Below are positions 14,885-22,336 of a DNA stretch of 25,605 nt, one piece after another. Source of the stretch: OMIS01 sp964443885 (lineage in GTDB: Bacteria > Patescibacteriota > Microgenomatia > UBA1400 > PJMF01); contig CAYUES010000010.1 in assembly GCA_964443885.1 (NCBI GenBank), positions 1 through 25,605 on the forward strand, read 5' to 3'. Both the position numbers and the translations under genes were made by a program. Every line of letters starts with the position of its first letter. Positions within the stretch are counted from its first letter, which is position 1. The notes beneath the pieces are model-generated. The model saw nothing but the letters and a program-made list of their open reading frames with translations. It had not been told where the DNA came from and ran no database searches.

Positions 14885-14913
14885 TTCTTTGAATATTACA
14901 AAAACTGTAGAAA

Positions 14914-14927
14914 GGGACAGAAGTCCC
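14914..14927 (-). terminator. Weak hairpin after the PMT/TPR gene
   Basis: On the minus strand GGGAC-TTCT-GTCCC is followed by TTTCT, between the stop of the 14972-16651 gene and comF. The stem is only 5 bp and the T-run is short, so this is a tentative terminator. Confidence 0.3.
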
Positions 14928-14971
14928 CAAGTATTTGTACTTTACAAGCTAGTTTCCTAATCCTCGAAGGT

Positions 14972-16651
14972 TCACTTGCTTTTCTCATCTAGCTCAACTG
15001 CTCTAGATAAAATATTTTTATACTCAGTAACAGCCGGATTATCTGGCCACTCTTCCTCTATGATTGTAATGACTTGTTGCGTTTCATCAAATCTTTTTTC
15101 TACAACTAGTAGCTCTATCAATGAGGTATATGAAAAGTAAAAGTCGGGCTGCAGCGCAAGCACCTTCAGATAATTTTCAATCGCCAAGTTGTTATCACCA
15201 ATCGTTTTATAGGTATTAGCTAAGTTGTGATATGTCTGTGGATATTGATTAGAAATTTCTAAAGCTTGTAAGTAATTTTGAATTGCTTTTTGGTTGTTAC
15301 CATCTTCAGCATAAGCCATGGCGAGATTGTTATAAATCCGTGCTGAAGCAGTATACTGCAGTAAATATTCATAAAAACGTACTGGAGTAGACCAAAAATA
15401 ATTTTGACGAATCGTTAATACGATATAGATGCACGCAACTACCATGAGGAAAGTTTGCAAATACCTAGTTAAAATAATTTTGAGCTTGTCGGTACTGAGG
15501 AATTGATACAATCGAGAAAGAACTAAAAAGAAACCGACCATTGGCAGATACAACCAATGCTCGTATAAAACTCCATTTATAGGAATAATTCCTGAAACAG
15601 GCACGAGTAACCCAAAAAACCAAGCAGTACCAAATAAGATATAGCCAGTCTTTTTGATGCGAAACTCCTTGATACCGAGCGTGACGAGTCCTGTAATTAG
15701 CAGTACAGTCAAAAGTGGCCAGATTGAAAAAATACTGGTCACGAGCTCGGTAGTTCGTTCCATGTGCAGCGGATATGGAACGAGGAGCAGACCACAGTAA
15801 ATCCAGACAACTTTAGTAAATGTGAGTAGTCGTACGAGTAAACTCTCAGAGTAGAGCGAGTCGTCATCATATAAATTAAAAGTGTTGTTAAAGTTGAGCG
15901 CTGTAGCACGAAGGAAAAGATAACAAACAATCACTACTCCTATTCCTGCTAAAACTTGGAGAGCTTTGGCGTGTTCTTTGACAAATGCACCAAGTGTTTT
16001 GGCAGTAGATCTAAAGTAAAAAAGCGTGAAAATAATACTATGAATACCTGCAACTGCGAGGCCAATTTCTTTGCTCAACACAGCACAAAGATACAAAAGA
16101 ATAGCTGCTAGCGTAAAAAATAACGTTGAGAAAGAAAATTTGAGGTTGTACAGATGGAACTCGATCGTTTTATTTTTTAAGACCGCTATAAAACTCAAAA
16201 GGCTGAGCATCCCAAAAAACGCATGTAGTGAATCTCCGCGCGAGTTGATATAGCTGACGGCTTCGGTTTGGATAGGGTGAATAAGAAAAAACAGCGCCAA
16301 CCAAAATGAATGCTGTCGGCGCAGTCCAAGTTGCAGCAAGAGTAAGAAAATAAAAATACCGGTAGCAATGTGCAACAGGGTATTTGTCAGGTGAAAGGGG
16401 AGCGGGTGTAGCCCCCAGAGATTTGCTTCAAAAGCAAAACTTAGTGTCGTCAGTGGGCGGTAGTAGTCGCTGTTGGTGCCAGCTCCAGAAGTGGTGCTTT
16501 CCCGAAAGATCTTGGGGATGTTGAAGGTGAGGACGTACTGATTGCTGTAAATAAACTGTTCATCATCCCAGACAAATGCATTGCCAAAAGAACTAAGATA
16601 GGTTAGAAAAGGAATCAGAAAGAGGAGTACTAAGTAGTGACGCAAACGCAT
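14972..16651 (-). CDS. TMTC/PMT-like multi-spanning membrane protein with C-terminal TPR repeats
   Basis: 559 aa from ATG 16651. The N-terminal two thirds carry about 10-11 transmembrane helices. After helix 1 comes SSFGNAFVWDDEQFIYSN with the acidic pair typical of the first outer loop of GT-C (PMT-like) glycosyltransferases, then YRPLTTLSFAFEANLWGLHP and a conserved HLTNTLLH helix, the pattern of TMTC-like proteins. The last part (about 430-545) is helical with TPR repeats (ARIYNNLAMAYAEDGNNQKA; PQTYHNLANTYKTIGDNNLA) facing outside. It probably transfers sugar from a lipid carrier to exported protein or glycan; the substrate is unknown. The frame continues upstream through the tRNA gene, so the longer start at 16711 is rejected. 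Confidence 0.85.
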   Translation of the reverse strand: MRLRHYLVLLFLIPFLTYLSSFGNAFVWDDEQFIYSNQYVLTFNIPKIFRESTTSGAGTNSDYYRPLTTLSFAFEANLWGLHPLPFHLTNTLLHIATGIFIFLLLLQLGLRRQHSFWLALFFLIHPIQTEAVSYINSRGDSLHAFFGMLSLLSFIAVLKNKTIEFHLYNLKFSFSTLFFTLAAILLYLCAVLSKEIGLAVAGIHSIIFTLFYFRSTAKTLGAFVKEHAKALQVLAGIGVVIVCYLFLRATALNFNNTFNLYDDDSLYSESLLVRLLTFTKVVWIYCGLLLVPYPLHMERTTELVTSIFSIWPLLTVLLITGLVTLGIKEFRIKKTGYILFGTAWFFGLLVPVSGIIPINGVLYEHWLYLPMVGFFLVLSRLYQFLSTDKLKIILTRYLQTFLMVVACIYIVLTIRQNYFWSTPVRFYEYLLQYTASARIYNNLAMAYAEDGNNQKAIQNYLQALEISNQYPQTYHNLANTYKTIGDNNLAIENYLKVLALQPDFYFSYTSLIELLVVEKRFDETQQVITIIEEEWPDNPAVTEYKNILSRAVELDEKSK

Positions 16652-16678
16652 GTCTGTAAGCTTACCATTTTTTGGAGG

Positions 16679-16752
16679 TGGTCGCACCTGGGCTCGAACC
16701 AGGGACCTCACGAATGTGAATCGTGCGCTCTAACCAACTGAGCTATGCGACC
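16679..16752 (-). tRNA. tRNA-Val (anticodon CAC)
   Basis: A complete cloverleaf on the minus strand: acceptor GGTCGCA/TGCGACC (7 bp), D-arm AGCTCAGTTGGTTAGAGC, anticodon stem CACGA/TCGTG with loop TTCACAT giving anticodon CAC (reads GUG), variable AGGTC, and T-arm CCTGG-TTCGAGC-CCAGG. The discriminator base is A at 16679. The next bases are CCT, so the 3' CCA is not encoded. Confidence 0.95.
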
Positions 16753-16792
16753 AAATGTATACATATACTTGAGCTGCTATGTAGCAATTATA

Positions 16793-17857
16793 TCACCCTC
16801 CCAGATGATACTGGGCCAAAATTTCTGAAACCTCTTGGGCGGTTTTACTCAAAACAAGTTTGGTTCTAATCTCAGAAGCATTAGGAATTGCTTTGACGTA
16901 CCAAGCTAAGTGCTTGCGCATTGGCAAGAAATTATACTTCTCATCCAGACCATACGTTTCTTCAAAAAGTGCAACGTGTTCGGCAGCAATTGCAAAAATA
17001 CTTGGAGTGAGTGGTGGATTTTCGAGGAAAACAAATGGATTACCCAACGTTGCGCGCCCGATCAACGCCCCGTCAGTACCGTAGGTTGCAATCTTTGTCA
17101 GTGCATCAGCTCGGTCAGCAATATCACCATTTCCTAAAATTCGTGTTGGAGTTGTTTTGACAATTTCCGCGGCTTTACCAATTTCTTCCCAACTGGCTAA
17201 TCCAGAATACTGTTGCTTGAGGGTGCGACCGTGCAGAGCAATTGCAGCAATATCCATTTCTAGCAGCGTAGGAATCCACTCATGAACGATTGGTTGATCA
17301 TATCCGACTCGTGTTTTGACACTCACTGGAATGACTCGTTTTGCTTGATAGACGAGTGGAAGTTTGGCATGTCGCTGAGCAACAATGACAGCAATTTCGG
17401 TAGAAATATCTGGACAATCTGCTGGAGTTTTGCCATTTTGCCAGTCTTCGATACCAGCTTTAGTTTCTCTAATAATCTCTTGAGCCAGTTTGGGTGTTTT
17501 AATTAAAGCCGCTCCTGCTCCAGAATGAGCCACATTTTTTGCAGGGCAGCCCATGTTTATATCCACACCATCAAAGCCAAGCTCACAAAGCAAAAGAGCA
17601 GTTTGGCGGAAGTAACTTGGCGTTGTCCCATAGATTTGGCCGATAATCGGACGCTGAGTTTCATCAAACAAGAAGTCTTTGAGCAGTTGTGTTGCGCGAT
17701 GGCAGACGCCTTCTACACTGGTAAACTCGGTGTACATGACTGCTGGCTTACCATATTTCTTCTGGATATGGCGAAACGGTTGGTCGGTTAACCCATCCAT
17801 CGGAGAGAGCCCTAGAATTGGGTTTTGTAGTGTTTGCCAGAAATGTTCATTTTGCAT
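16793..17857 (-). CDS. dus: tRNA-dihydrouridine synthase
   Basis: 354 aa. An FMN enzyme that reduces specific uridines in tRNA loops. Seen: ILGLSPMDGLTDQPFR at the N-terminus, GVDINMGCPAKNVAHSGAGA with the catalytic Cys104, IPVSVKTRVGY, ALHGRTLKQQYSGLASW, and ILGNGDI followed by GTDGALIGRATLGNPF, the FMN-phosphate site. Relative to the common DusB form there is an insert of about 30 residues (roughly 137-173) before the PVSVKTR strand. The start ATG has no ribosome site but a TATAAT 8 nt upstream. A tRNA-Val gene lies 40 nt downstream on the same strand. Confidence 0.95.
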   Translation of the reverse strand: MQNEHFWQTLQNPILGLSPMDGLTDQPFRHIQKKYGKPAVMYTEFTSVEGVCHRATQLLKDFLFDETQRPIIGQIYGTTPSYFRQTALLLCELGFDGVDINMGCPAKNVAHSGAGAALIKTPKLAQEIIRETKAGIEDWQNGKTPADCPDISTEIAVIVAQRHAKLPLVYQAKRVIPVSVKTRVGYDQPIVHEWIPTLLEMDIAAIALHGRTLKQQYSGLASWEEIGKAAEIVKTTPTRILGNGDIADRADALTKIATYGTDGALIGRATLGNPFVFLENPPLTPSIFAIAAEHVALFEETYGLDEKYNFLPMRKHLAWYVKAIPNASEIRTKLVLSKTAQEVSEILAQYHLGG

Positions 17858-17865
17858 GAACGGAA

Positions 17866-17871
17866 ATTATA
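17866..17871 (-). promoter_or_regulatory. -10 element against the dus start (probably leaderless)
   Basis: A perfect TATAAT on the minus strand, 8 nt before ATG 17857, with no Shine-Dalgarno between. A transcript starting at normal spacing would begin on or within one or two bases of the ATG. A TTGAGC sequence 19 nt upstream is a poor -35 candidate. Confidence 0.55.
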
Positions 17872-17914
17872 CCAATTTATCAGTATAAATGCTCAAGTAG
17901 ATGTAGTTTGCAGT

Positions 17915-18991
17915 TTATAACTGCCAGAGCTGTTGGTAGATAGTGGCCATGTTTTTCCACGTTTGAGCTTGCACCCATTTTTGAGTACTACGACTTGGTT
18001 TGTTGTCAGGGACTTGAATGAGTAACTCAACTTGTGCTGCGATTTCACTGGGTTTTTGTACAATAGCAATATCTTTGGCAAAGGGCGCTAGTGCTAGATA
18101 ATCAAACTTAATTTCATTATTGTACTGCGCAATAATGGGAATGTTGGCAGCTAGAGCCTCTAAAATTGCTAAATACCGAGAAACAAATGCTATGTCATAC
18201 TTTGAGAGGTGCTGAGATGCATTCTCGACTGCGCCAAAGAAATGTACCGGCAAGTCATGTTTTGCGCAAAACTTTTTGTACTCGGTAATCTTTGGACCTG
18301 TGCCGTAAATATCTAACTGCACCTCGATTTTTTTCTGTTTGAGCTGGAGTAATGATTCTAAATAAGCCTCGATTCCTGAATCTTCACTGAGCCTCCCAAT
18401 ATAAATAATTGTAGGTCTGTTAGATTCGGACTGAGCACGTTTCGGGTGAGTTATTTCTGTTGTTTCTTCAGTTTTTTCAACGGCACCATAGGTGACGATG
18501 GATGGCTGCAGTTTGTACCATTTCGCATGGAAGTCTCCAACACAGAGATTGGCGCGTGTGTACCAAGCTGCAACTTGATGCCAGAAAATTTGTCTGGCGT
18601 TTGGCGGATCGTTACCTTCATATCCATGAAAAGTAATGTATATCCTTTTACGATCTAGAAAAGGCAAAATCACAAGTAACCACCAAAAAACATCATGAAT
18701 TTGAACGACATCGGCTGCAGCAATAACCTTGCGAAGTTTCCAGATTTCTTTCCAAATCTGAAGTTTATATACAATTTTTTCAAACCTTGTAGTACGAAAG
18801 TTAAAGCCAGTGATTCTAATAATTTTGGTGTCCTGATGCGTCTCAAGAACAGAAAGACCTGGCTCATGAAGCTGCGTAATAACTGTCACCGCGTGACCTT
18901 GTCTAGTTAGCTCTCGATTTAGTAACAATAAGTGCTTTTCAATCCCTCCTACATGAGGATAGTAGAGTGGCGTGAGATGAACAATTTTCAT
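17915..18991 (-). CDS. GT4-family glycosyltransferase (GT-B fold)
   Basis: 358 aa. N-terminal Rossmann half: MKIVHLTPLYYPHVGGIEKH with the glycine-rich acceptor-side loop and ELTRQGHAVTVIT. C-terminal half: IIYIGRLSEDSGIEAYLESL and DIYGTGP, ending with SRYLAILEALAANIPIIAQ, which corresponds to the nucleotide-sugar E-x7-E region with the first Glu changed. It should be cytoplasmic and add a sugar from a nucleotide donor to a lipid-linked or surface glycan; donor and acceptor are unknown. It is divergent from the methyltransferase gene at 19085, with an inverted repeat between them. It belongs to the envelope-glycan region. Confidence 0.88.
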   Translation of the reverse strand: MKIVHLTPLYYPHVGGIEKHLLLLNRELTRQGHAVTVITQLHEPGLSVLETHQDTKIIRITGFNFRTTRFEKIVYKLQIWKEIWKLRKVIAAADVVQIHDVFWWLLVILPFLDRKRIYITFHGYEGNDPPNARQIFWHQVAAWYTRANLCVGDFHAKWYKLQPSIVTYGAVEKTEETTEITHPKRAQSESNRPTIIYIGRLSEDSGIEAYLESLLQLKQKKIEVQLDIYGTGPKITEYKKFCAKHDLPVHFFGAVENASQHLSKYDIAFVSRYLAILEALAANIPIIAQYNNEIKFDYLALAPFAKDIAIVQKPSEIAAQVELLIQVPDNKPSRSTQKWVQAQTWKNMATIYQQLWQL

Positions 18992-19002
18992 GAGGTACCA
19001 GT

Positions 19003-19017
19003 AGGATATTCTATCCT
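19003..19017. promoter_or_regulatory. Inverted repeat in the divergent promoter region
   Basis: AGGATA-TTC-TATCCT, a perfect 6-bp inverted repeat with a 3-nt centre. On the minus strand it contains TAGAAT, a candidate -10 for the GT4 gene whose ATG is 12 nt away. On the plus strand, TGTTACAAT near 19033-19041 is the candidate -10 for the methyltransferase. It might be an operator, or chance in an AT-rich gap. Confidence 0.3.
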
Positions 19018-19084
19018 GTGATCATACCGTAATCTGTTACAATTACAAAGCACAGTACGAATTTTTTCGATAATTTCTGAACTT

Positions 19085-19840
19085 ATGAAAAAAAATCTTA
19101 CCGGTTTTGATATTGAACGGTGGCGTAAAGAACTACTGAGCAGTAATAAATTGCAAGAACTTAAAACAACCTATTCCAAAAAATACCCACAAATTCCTGG
19201 CAGCAATACGCCTGAGTTTTGGGATGAGAAGTTTTCTGGTGACAATACCTATCTTTTTCCAATGGCGTATGCCCGTAATAAAATGGTAGCAGAAAGTGTG
19301 CAAACGGGCAGTAGAGTTCTCAACCTCGGTGCTGGTAAAGGTTACTTAGAAAACTTTGTTTATGAACGGGTCGGTGATGCTCTTGAGTGGGTCGGTACTG
19401 ACTTTACAAATATAGAAATTAAAGAATTACGAGCCAACTTTCCTAGTTACACATTCAAGAAAACAGGATTGTTGAAGTTGCCGTTCACTGAAAATTATTT
19501 TGACACTATTTGTTTACTCGAAGTTTTAGAGCATATTGCACCCGAAGAAACATTTTCAGTTTTGGAGGAAATCTGTAGAGTTCTTAAAACAGGTGGTACG
19601 GTAATTGTAAGTGTGCCTCTTAATGAAGGACTTGAAGAAATGATGCCAGATAATCCAAATGCTCACAAACGCGACTACTCTCCAGAATTACTTAGGTATG
19701 AATTAGAAACTTCGGGCTTCAAAATCGCAAAACAGCAAACGCTTTCAGCTTTTGGCAGTTTTTATGCTCTTAAGCATTTTATTAACTCAATTTTCAAACT
19801 TCGGAAACCTAACAACGTAGTTGTTTGGGCGCAAAAATAA
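19085..19840 (+). CDS. Class I SAM-dependent methyltransferase
   Basis: 251 aa. The seven-strand methyltransferase core sits at about 75-185: motif I VLNLGAGKGYLENF, an acidic motif II in EWVGTDF, YFDTICLLEVLEHI at motif IV, and LEEICRVLKTGGTVIVSVPL at motifs V/VI. A flanking N-terminal region (about 1-70) and a C-terminal helical end (SFYALKHFINSIFKLRK) probably bind the substrate. It resembles methyltransferases found with sugar or polyprenyl-linked glycan clusters. The substrate is unknown. The following GT2 gene starts 24 nt after its stop, so the two are probably co-transcribed. Confidence 0.88.
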   Translation: MKKNLTGFDIERWRKELLSSNKLQELKTTYSKKYPQIPGSNTPEFWDEKFSGDNTYLFPMAYARNKMVAESVQTGSRVLNLGAGKGYLENFVYERVGDALEWVGTDFTNIEIKELRANFPSYTFKKTGLLKLPFTENYFDTICLLEVLEHIAPEETFSVLEEICRVLKTGGTVIVSVPLNEGLEEMMPDNPNAHKRDYSPELLRYELETSGFKIAKQQTLSAFGSFYALKHFINSIFKLRKPNNVVVWAQK

Positions 19841-19864
19841 AACGGAGTTCATATACTGTGTGGT

Positions 19865-20815
19865 ATGTCAAAAAATACTCTGCCAATCTCATTGATAGTT
19901 ACGGTGCTCAATGAGGAAAAGACAATTACTTCGTTGCTAGAAGCGATTGCTGACCAAACAAAGCTGCCGAAGGAAGTTATTATTGTTGATGGCGGATCGA
20001 GTGATGTTACTGTCCAGCTGATTACCAATGAGATTAAAAACTTTCCTACTCGACTGCGAATTACTACAAAAAAAGGCAATAGAAGTGTCGGCAGGAATGA
20101 AGCAGTTAGCCAGAGTTCACAAGAAATAGTTGCTTGCACTGATGCTGGTTGTATTCCGATTCCGACTTGGTTAGAAAAATTATATGACAAATATCTCGAG
20201 TCAGATGCCCAAGTTGTGGCAGGCTACTACCGCGGAGTAGCAAAGACTTCTTTTGAAGAAGCGGTTATCCCGTATGCATTAGTAATGCCAGGTAATCTTG
20301 ACTCAAAAAATTTCCTACCGGCCACTCGTTCAATGCTATTTGAAAGGGAAGTATGGGAACAAGTAGCAGGATTTGATGAACCTTTAAGCGACAATGAGGA
20401 TTATGCATTTGCAGTCAAACTAAAGAAAAAAAATACTGCAATCAGTTTTGCTCAAGATGCTGTTGTGTTATGGCAGCCGCGTTCTACCTTGAGTCAGTTC
20501 TACACCATGATTTATAGGTTTGCTCGTGGCGATATTCAAGCAAATATTTTTCGACCTAAAGTGATTCTAATCTTTGTGCGGTATATATTCGTGGTTACTA
20601 CCTTTTTGAGTATATTAAAATTATTTTCACTACAAAATTCATTGGTATTTATAGTTATATCTGGACTTATATACGTTGCTTGGTCGATACAAAAAAATTT
20701 TGCACATGCAAGAAAGGGTTGGTACTGGCTACCAATCCTGCAAGTTACTTCTGATATAGCAGTCATACTGGGGAGTGTGGCCGGTCTAAAACTTTCAACC
20801 AATCACAATATATAA
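19865..20815 (+). CDS. GT2-family glycosyltransferase with C-terminal membrane helices
   Basis: 316 aa. The GT-A domain fills about 1-225: PISLIVTVLNEEKTITSLL, VIIVDGGSSDVTVQLI, GNRSVGRNEAV and VACTDAGC, which is the metal-binding DxD-like stretch (TDAG), then GFDEPLSDNEDYAFAVKL for the acceptor side. Two or three hydrophobic helices follow (about 238-305). It probably extends a lipid-linked glycan at the inner membrane face. Its 3' end overlaps a small minus-strand membrane gene by 21 nt. Confidence 0.9.
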   Translation: MSKNTLPISLIVTVLNEEKTITSLLEAIADQTKLPKEVIIVDGGSSDVTVQLITNEIKNFPTRLRITTKKGNRSVGRNEAVSQSSQEIVACTDAGCIPIPTWLEKLYDKYLESDAQVVAGYYRGVAKTSFEEAVIPYALVMPGNLDSKNFLPATRSMLFEREVWEQVAGFDEPLSDNEDYAFAVKLKKKNTAISFAQDAVVLWQPRSTLSQFYTMIYRFARGDIQANIFRPKVILIFVRYIFVVTTFLSILKLFSLQNSLVFIVISGLIYVAWSIQKNFAHARKGWYWLPILQVTSDIAVILGSVAGLKLSTNHNI

Positions 20816-21118
20816 AATCAGGACTATAGAAACGCCAAAAACTACTTGAGTTAGAATGAATTTTTGTAGTGATAACCTTAGGTAGGTTTTATTTACAGCA
20901 AGTAACAGCAAGGTCTGTGGCACAATCATCCACAAAGTTAATAAAATTGTTCTCAGTATCTCTGGAAAGGGAATACGAGCAATTGCGAGTGAAATAAATT
21001 TAAAGATATAAGCATCAAATATACTGAGGCTAAATAAAAGTATGAAGATCACCAAATTTAAGATATAGAGAAGCCCAAGTGCTGGAATTTTTTTGCTTGA
21101 TTGCTGTAATTTTTTCAT
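20795..21118 (-). CDS. Small membrane protein, function unknown
   Basis: 107 aa from ATG 21118 (a TTG at 21142 would add eight residues). After a basic N-terminus (MKKLQQSSKK) there are three predicted transmembrane helices, about 11-32, 50-70 and 85-105. No family is recognised. Support is moderate: the frame is open, the hydrophobic pattern is regular, it fills an otherwise empty 350-base stretch, and it begins about 50 nt after the acyltransferase gene on the same strand. Its 3' end overlaps the GT2 gene. It could be a helper for the acyltransferase. Confidence 0.55.
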   Translation of the reverse strand: MKKLQQSSKKIPALGLLYILNLVIFILLFSLSIFDAYIFKFISLAIARIPFPEILRTILLTLWMIVPQTLLLLAVNKTYLRLSLQKFILTQVVFGVSIVLILYIVIG

Positions 21119-21166
21119 ACGCGTATATGAACGGTGTATCAAAATAATCTCATCAGCTAGATCTCT

Positions 21167-22234
21167 TTAACTTCTTTTTTCTAAGTAGTAGCTGATGTTG
21201 AGTGCTGCAATTAAAAACACAGCTGTTACAAGCATATCAGAAAATGTGAGTGTCGTGTACGTGTGTGCAAAGAACAGACGCAGCACAAGTGTGTGTGACA
21301 AGTACAGGAGGAATGAATGTTTACCAATCTTGTGCAGAAGGTAGGTGAGGAATTTTGGCAAGCCAAAGGTTTCCCATGGTACCAAAACAGCCAGCATGCA
21401 GCTACTGGTGGCATACGATATCATCACTAACCGCGTAAACTTAAGTGCATCTAAAGGGTCAACGCCAGTACTGACATTGATTTGTGCTTGGGCAATTAGC
21501 TGGGCCAAACTGAGACCCCAAACCAACCAAGTTACTGTTCGAACCTTCATTGCAGTCTGCGCTCCCCATTGAACAGTACTCAAGGACATACCGAGTACGA
21601 AGTAAAAAATCCATGACGTAAAAAGACTGTACTGTTCCTGATCAGTGGATAGAATATTTGTGATTGTATGCTGGTCTAAAAACTTGAAAAAAATTAAGCT
21701 AAAGGCTTGTATTACGAGAGCAACAAACAGTGTTGTCCGACCGAAACGCGGGAGTAGTTTCAGTACAAACGGAAAGAGGAGGTATAACTGAAAAATAACC
21801 GGCACAAAGTACAAGTGGTAGTCGCCACGGCCAAGGAGCACTACTTTCCAAAATGGAATAGTTTCAATGGTACTAAACCATTCAGGGACATAGTTGAAGA
21901 GTAGCCAGAGGCCAATACTCCAAAGCAAATATAACGGCACAATCCGAAGAATTCTTCTGGTATAAAATTTTGAGATCTCAATTTTTTGGCCGTACCGCTT
22001 AGTTAATGCATACCCAGAGAGAGCAATAAAAAGTGGGACGCTAAAACGCAGAACTTGATCAAAAAAAATGTATCGAGCTCCAATACCAGGAGCTGTATAA
22101 ATATGCCCGGGAATACTAGAAAATATATGAATGATAATGACAGCAGTAATTGCCAAACCCTTGAGTAAATTAACTCGAGCCACATCGTTTTCTGCTGGAA
22201 CACTTAGGATACGCTTACTCTCTTGTTTGACCAT
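21167..22234 (-). CDS. Acyltransferase-3 family membrane protein
   Basis: 355 aa from ATG 22234. About ten transmembrane helices with the family's opening: VNLLKGLAITAVIIIHIF, whose membrane His is the catalytic candidate, and RFSVPLFIALSGYALTKRY, then TRRILRIVPLYLLWS. These enzymes O-acetylate or otherwise acylate cell-surface sugars. The longest frame starts at 22342, inside the divergent GT39-like gene, and another ATG is at 22270. ATG 22234 is preferred because a TAGTATACT box lies just upstream and residue 20 onward matches the family start. It sits next to glycosyltransferases on both sides. Confidence 0.88.
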   Translation of the reverse strand: MVKQESKRILSVPAENDVARVNLLKGLAITAVIIIHIFSSIPGHIYTAPGIGARYIFFDQVLRFSVPLFIALSGYALTKRYGQKIEISKFYTRRILRIVPLYLLWSIGLWLLFNYVPEWFSTIETIPFWKVVLLGRGDYHLYFVPVIFQLYLLFPFVLKLLPRFGRTTLFVALVIQAFSLIFFKFLDQHTITNILSTDQEQYSLFTSWIFYFVLGMSLSTVQWGAQTAMKVRTVTWLVWGLSLAQLIAQAQINVSTGVDPLDALKFTRLVMISYATSSCMLAVLVPWETFGLPKFLTYLLHKIGKHSFLLYLSHTLVLRLFFAHTYTTLTFSDMLVTAVFLIAALNISYYLEKRS

Positions 22235-22238
22235 GCCC

Positions 22239-22247
22239 AGTATACTA
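22239..22247 (-). promoter_or_regulatory. -10 element against the acyltransferase start (probably leaderless)
   Basis: TAGTATACT on the minus strand. TAGTAT lies 7 nt before ATG 22234, the same arrangement as at the PfkB kinase start (4998). No Shine-Dalgarno is seen. Confidence 0.4.
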
Positions 22248-22320
22248 TCAGAGTATGTCAAAATCGACATAGGTAAGTTAGTACTACTGTACTTCACCTC
22301 ACAAATTTTCTGCTGCCTGA

Positions 22321-22326
22321 TACAAT
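22321..22326 (+). promoter_or_regulatory. -10 element of the GT39-like gene
   Basis: TACAAT at 22321-22326, 10 nt before ATG 22337, leaving at most a few nucleotides of leader and no room for a Shine-Dalgarno. Confidence 0.4.
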
Positions 22327-22336
22327 TAAATGAATC

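Noticed and set aside
16652..16711. Extension of the TMTC-like protein to 16711
   Set aside because: The added 20 residues are encoded by the T-arm and anticodon side of tRNA-Val plus its spacer and do not look like protein; ATG 16651 gives the usual start.
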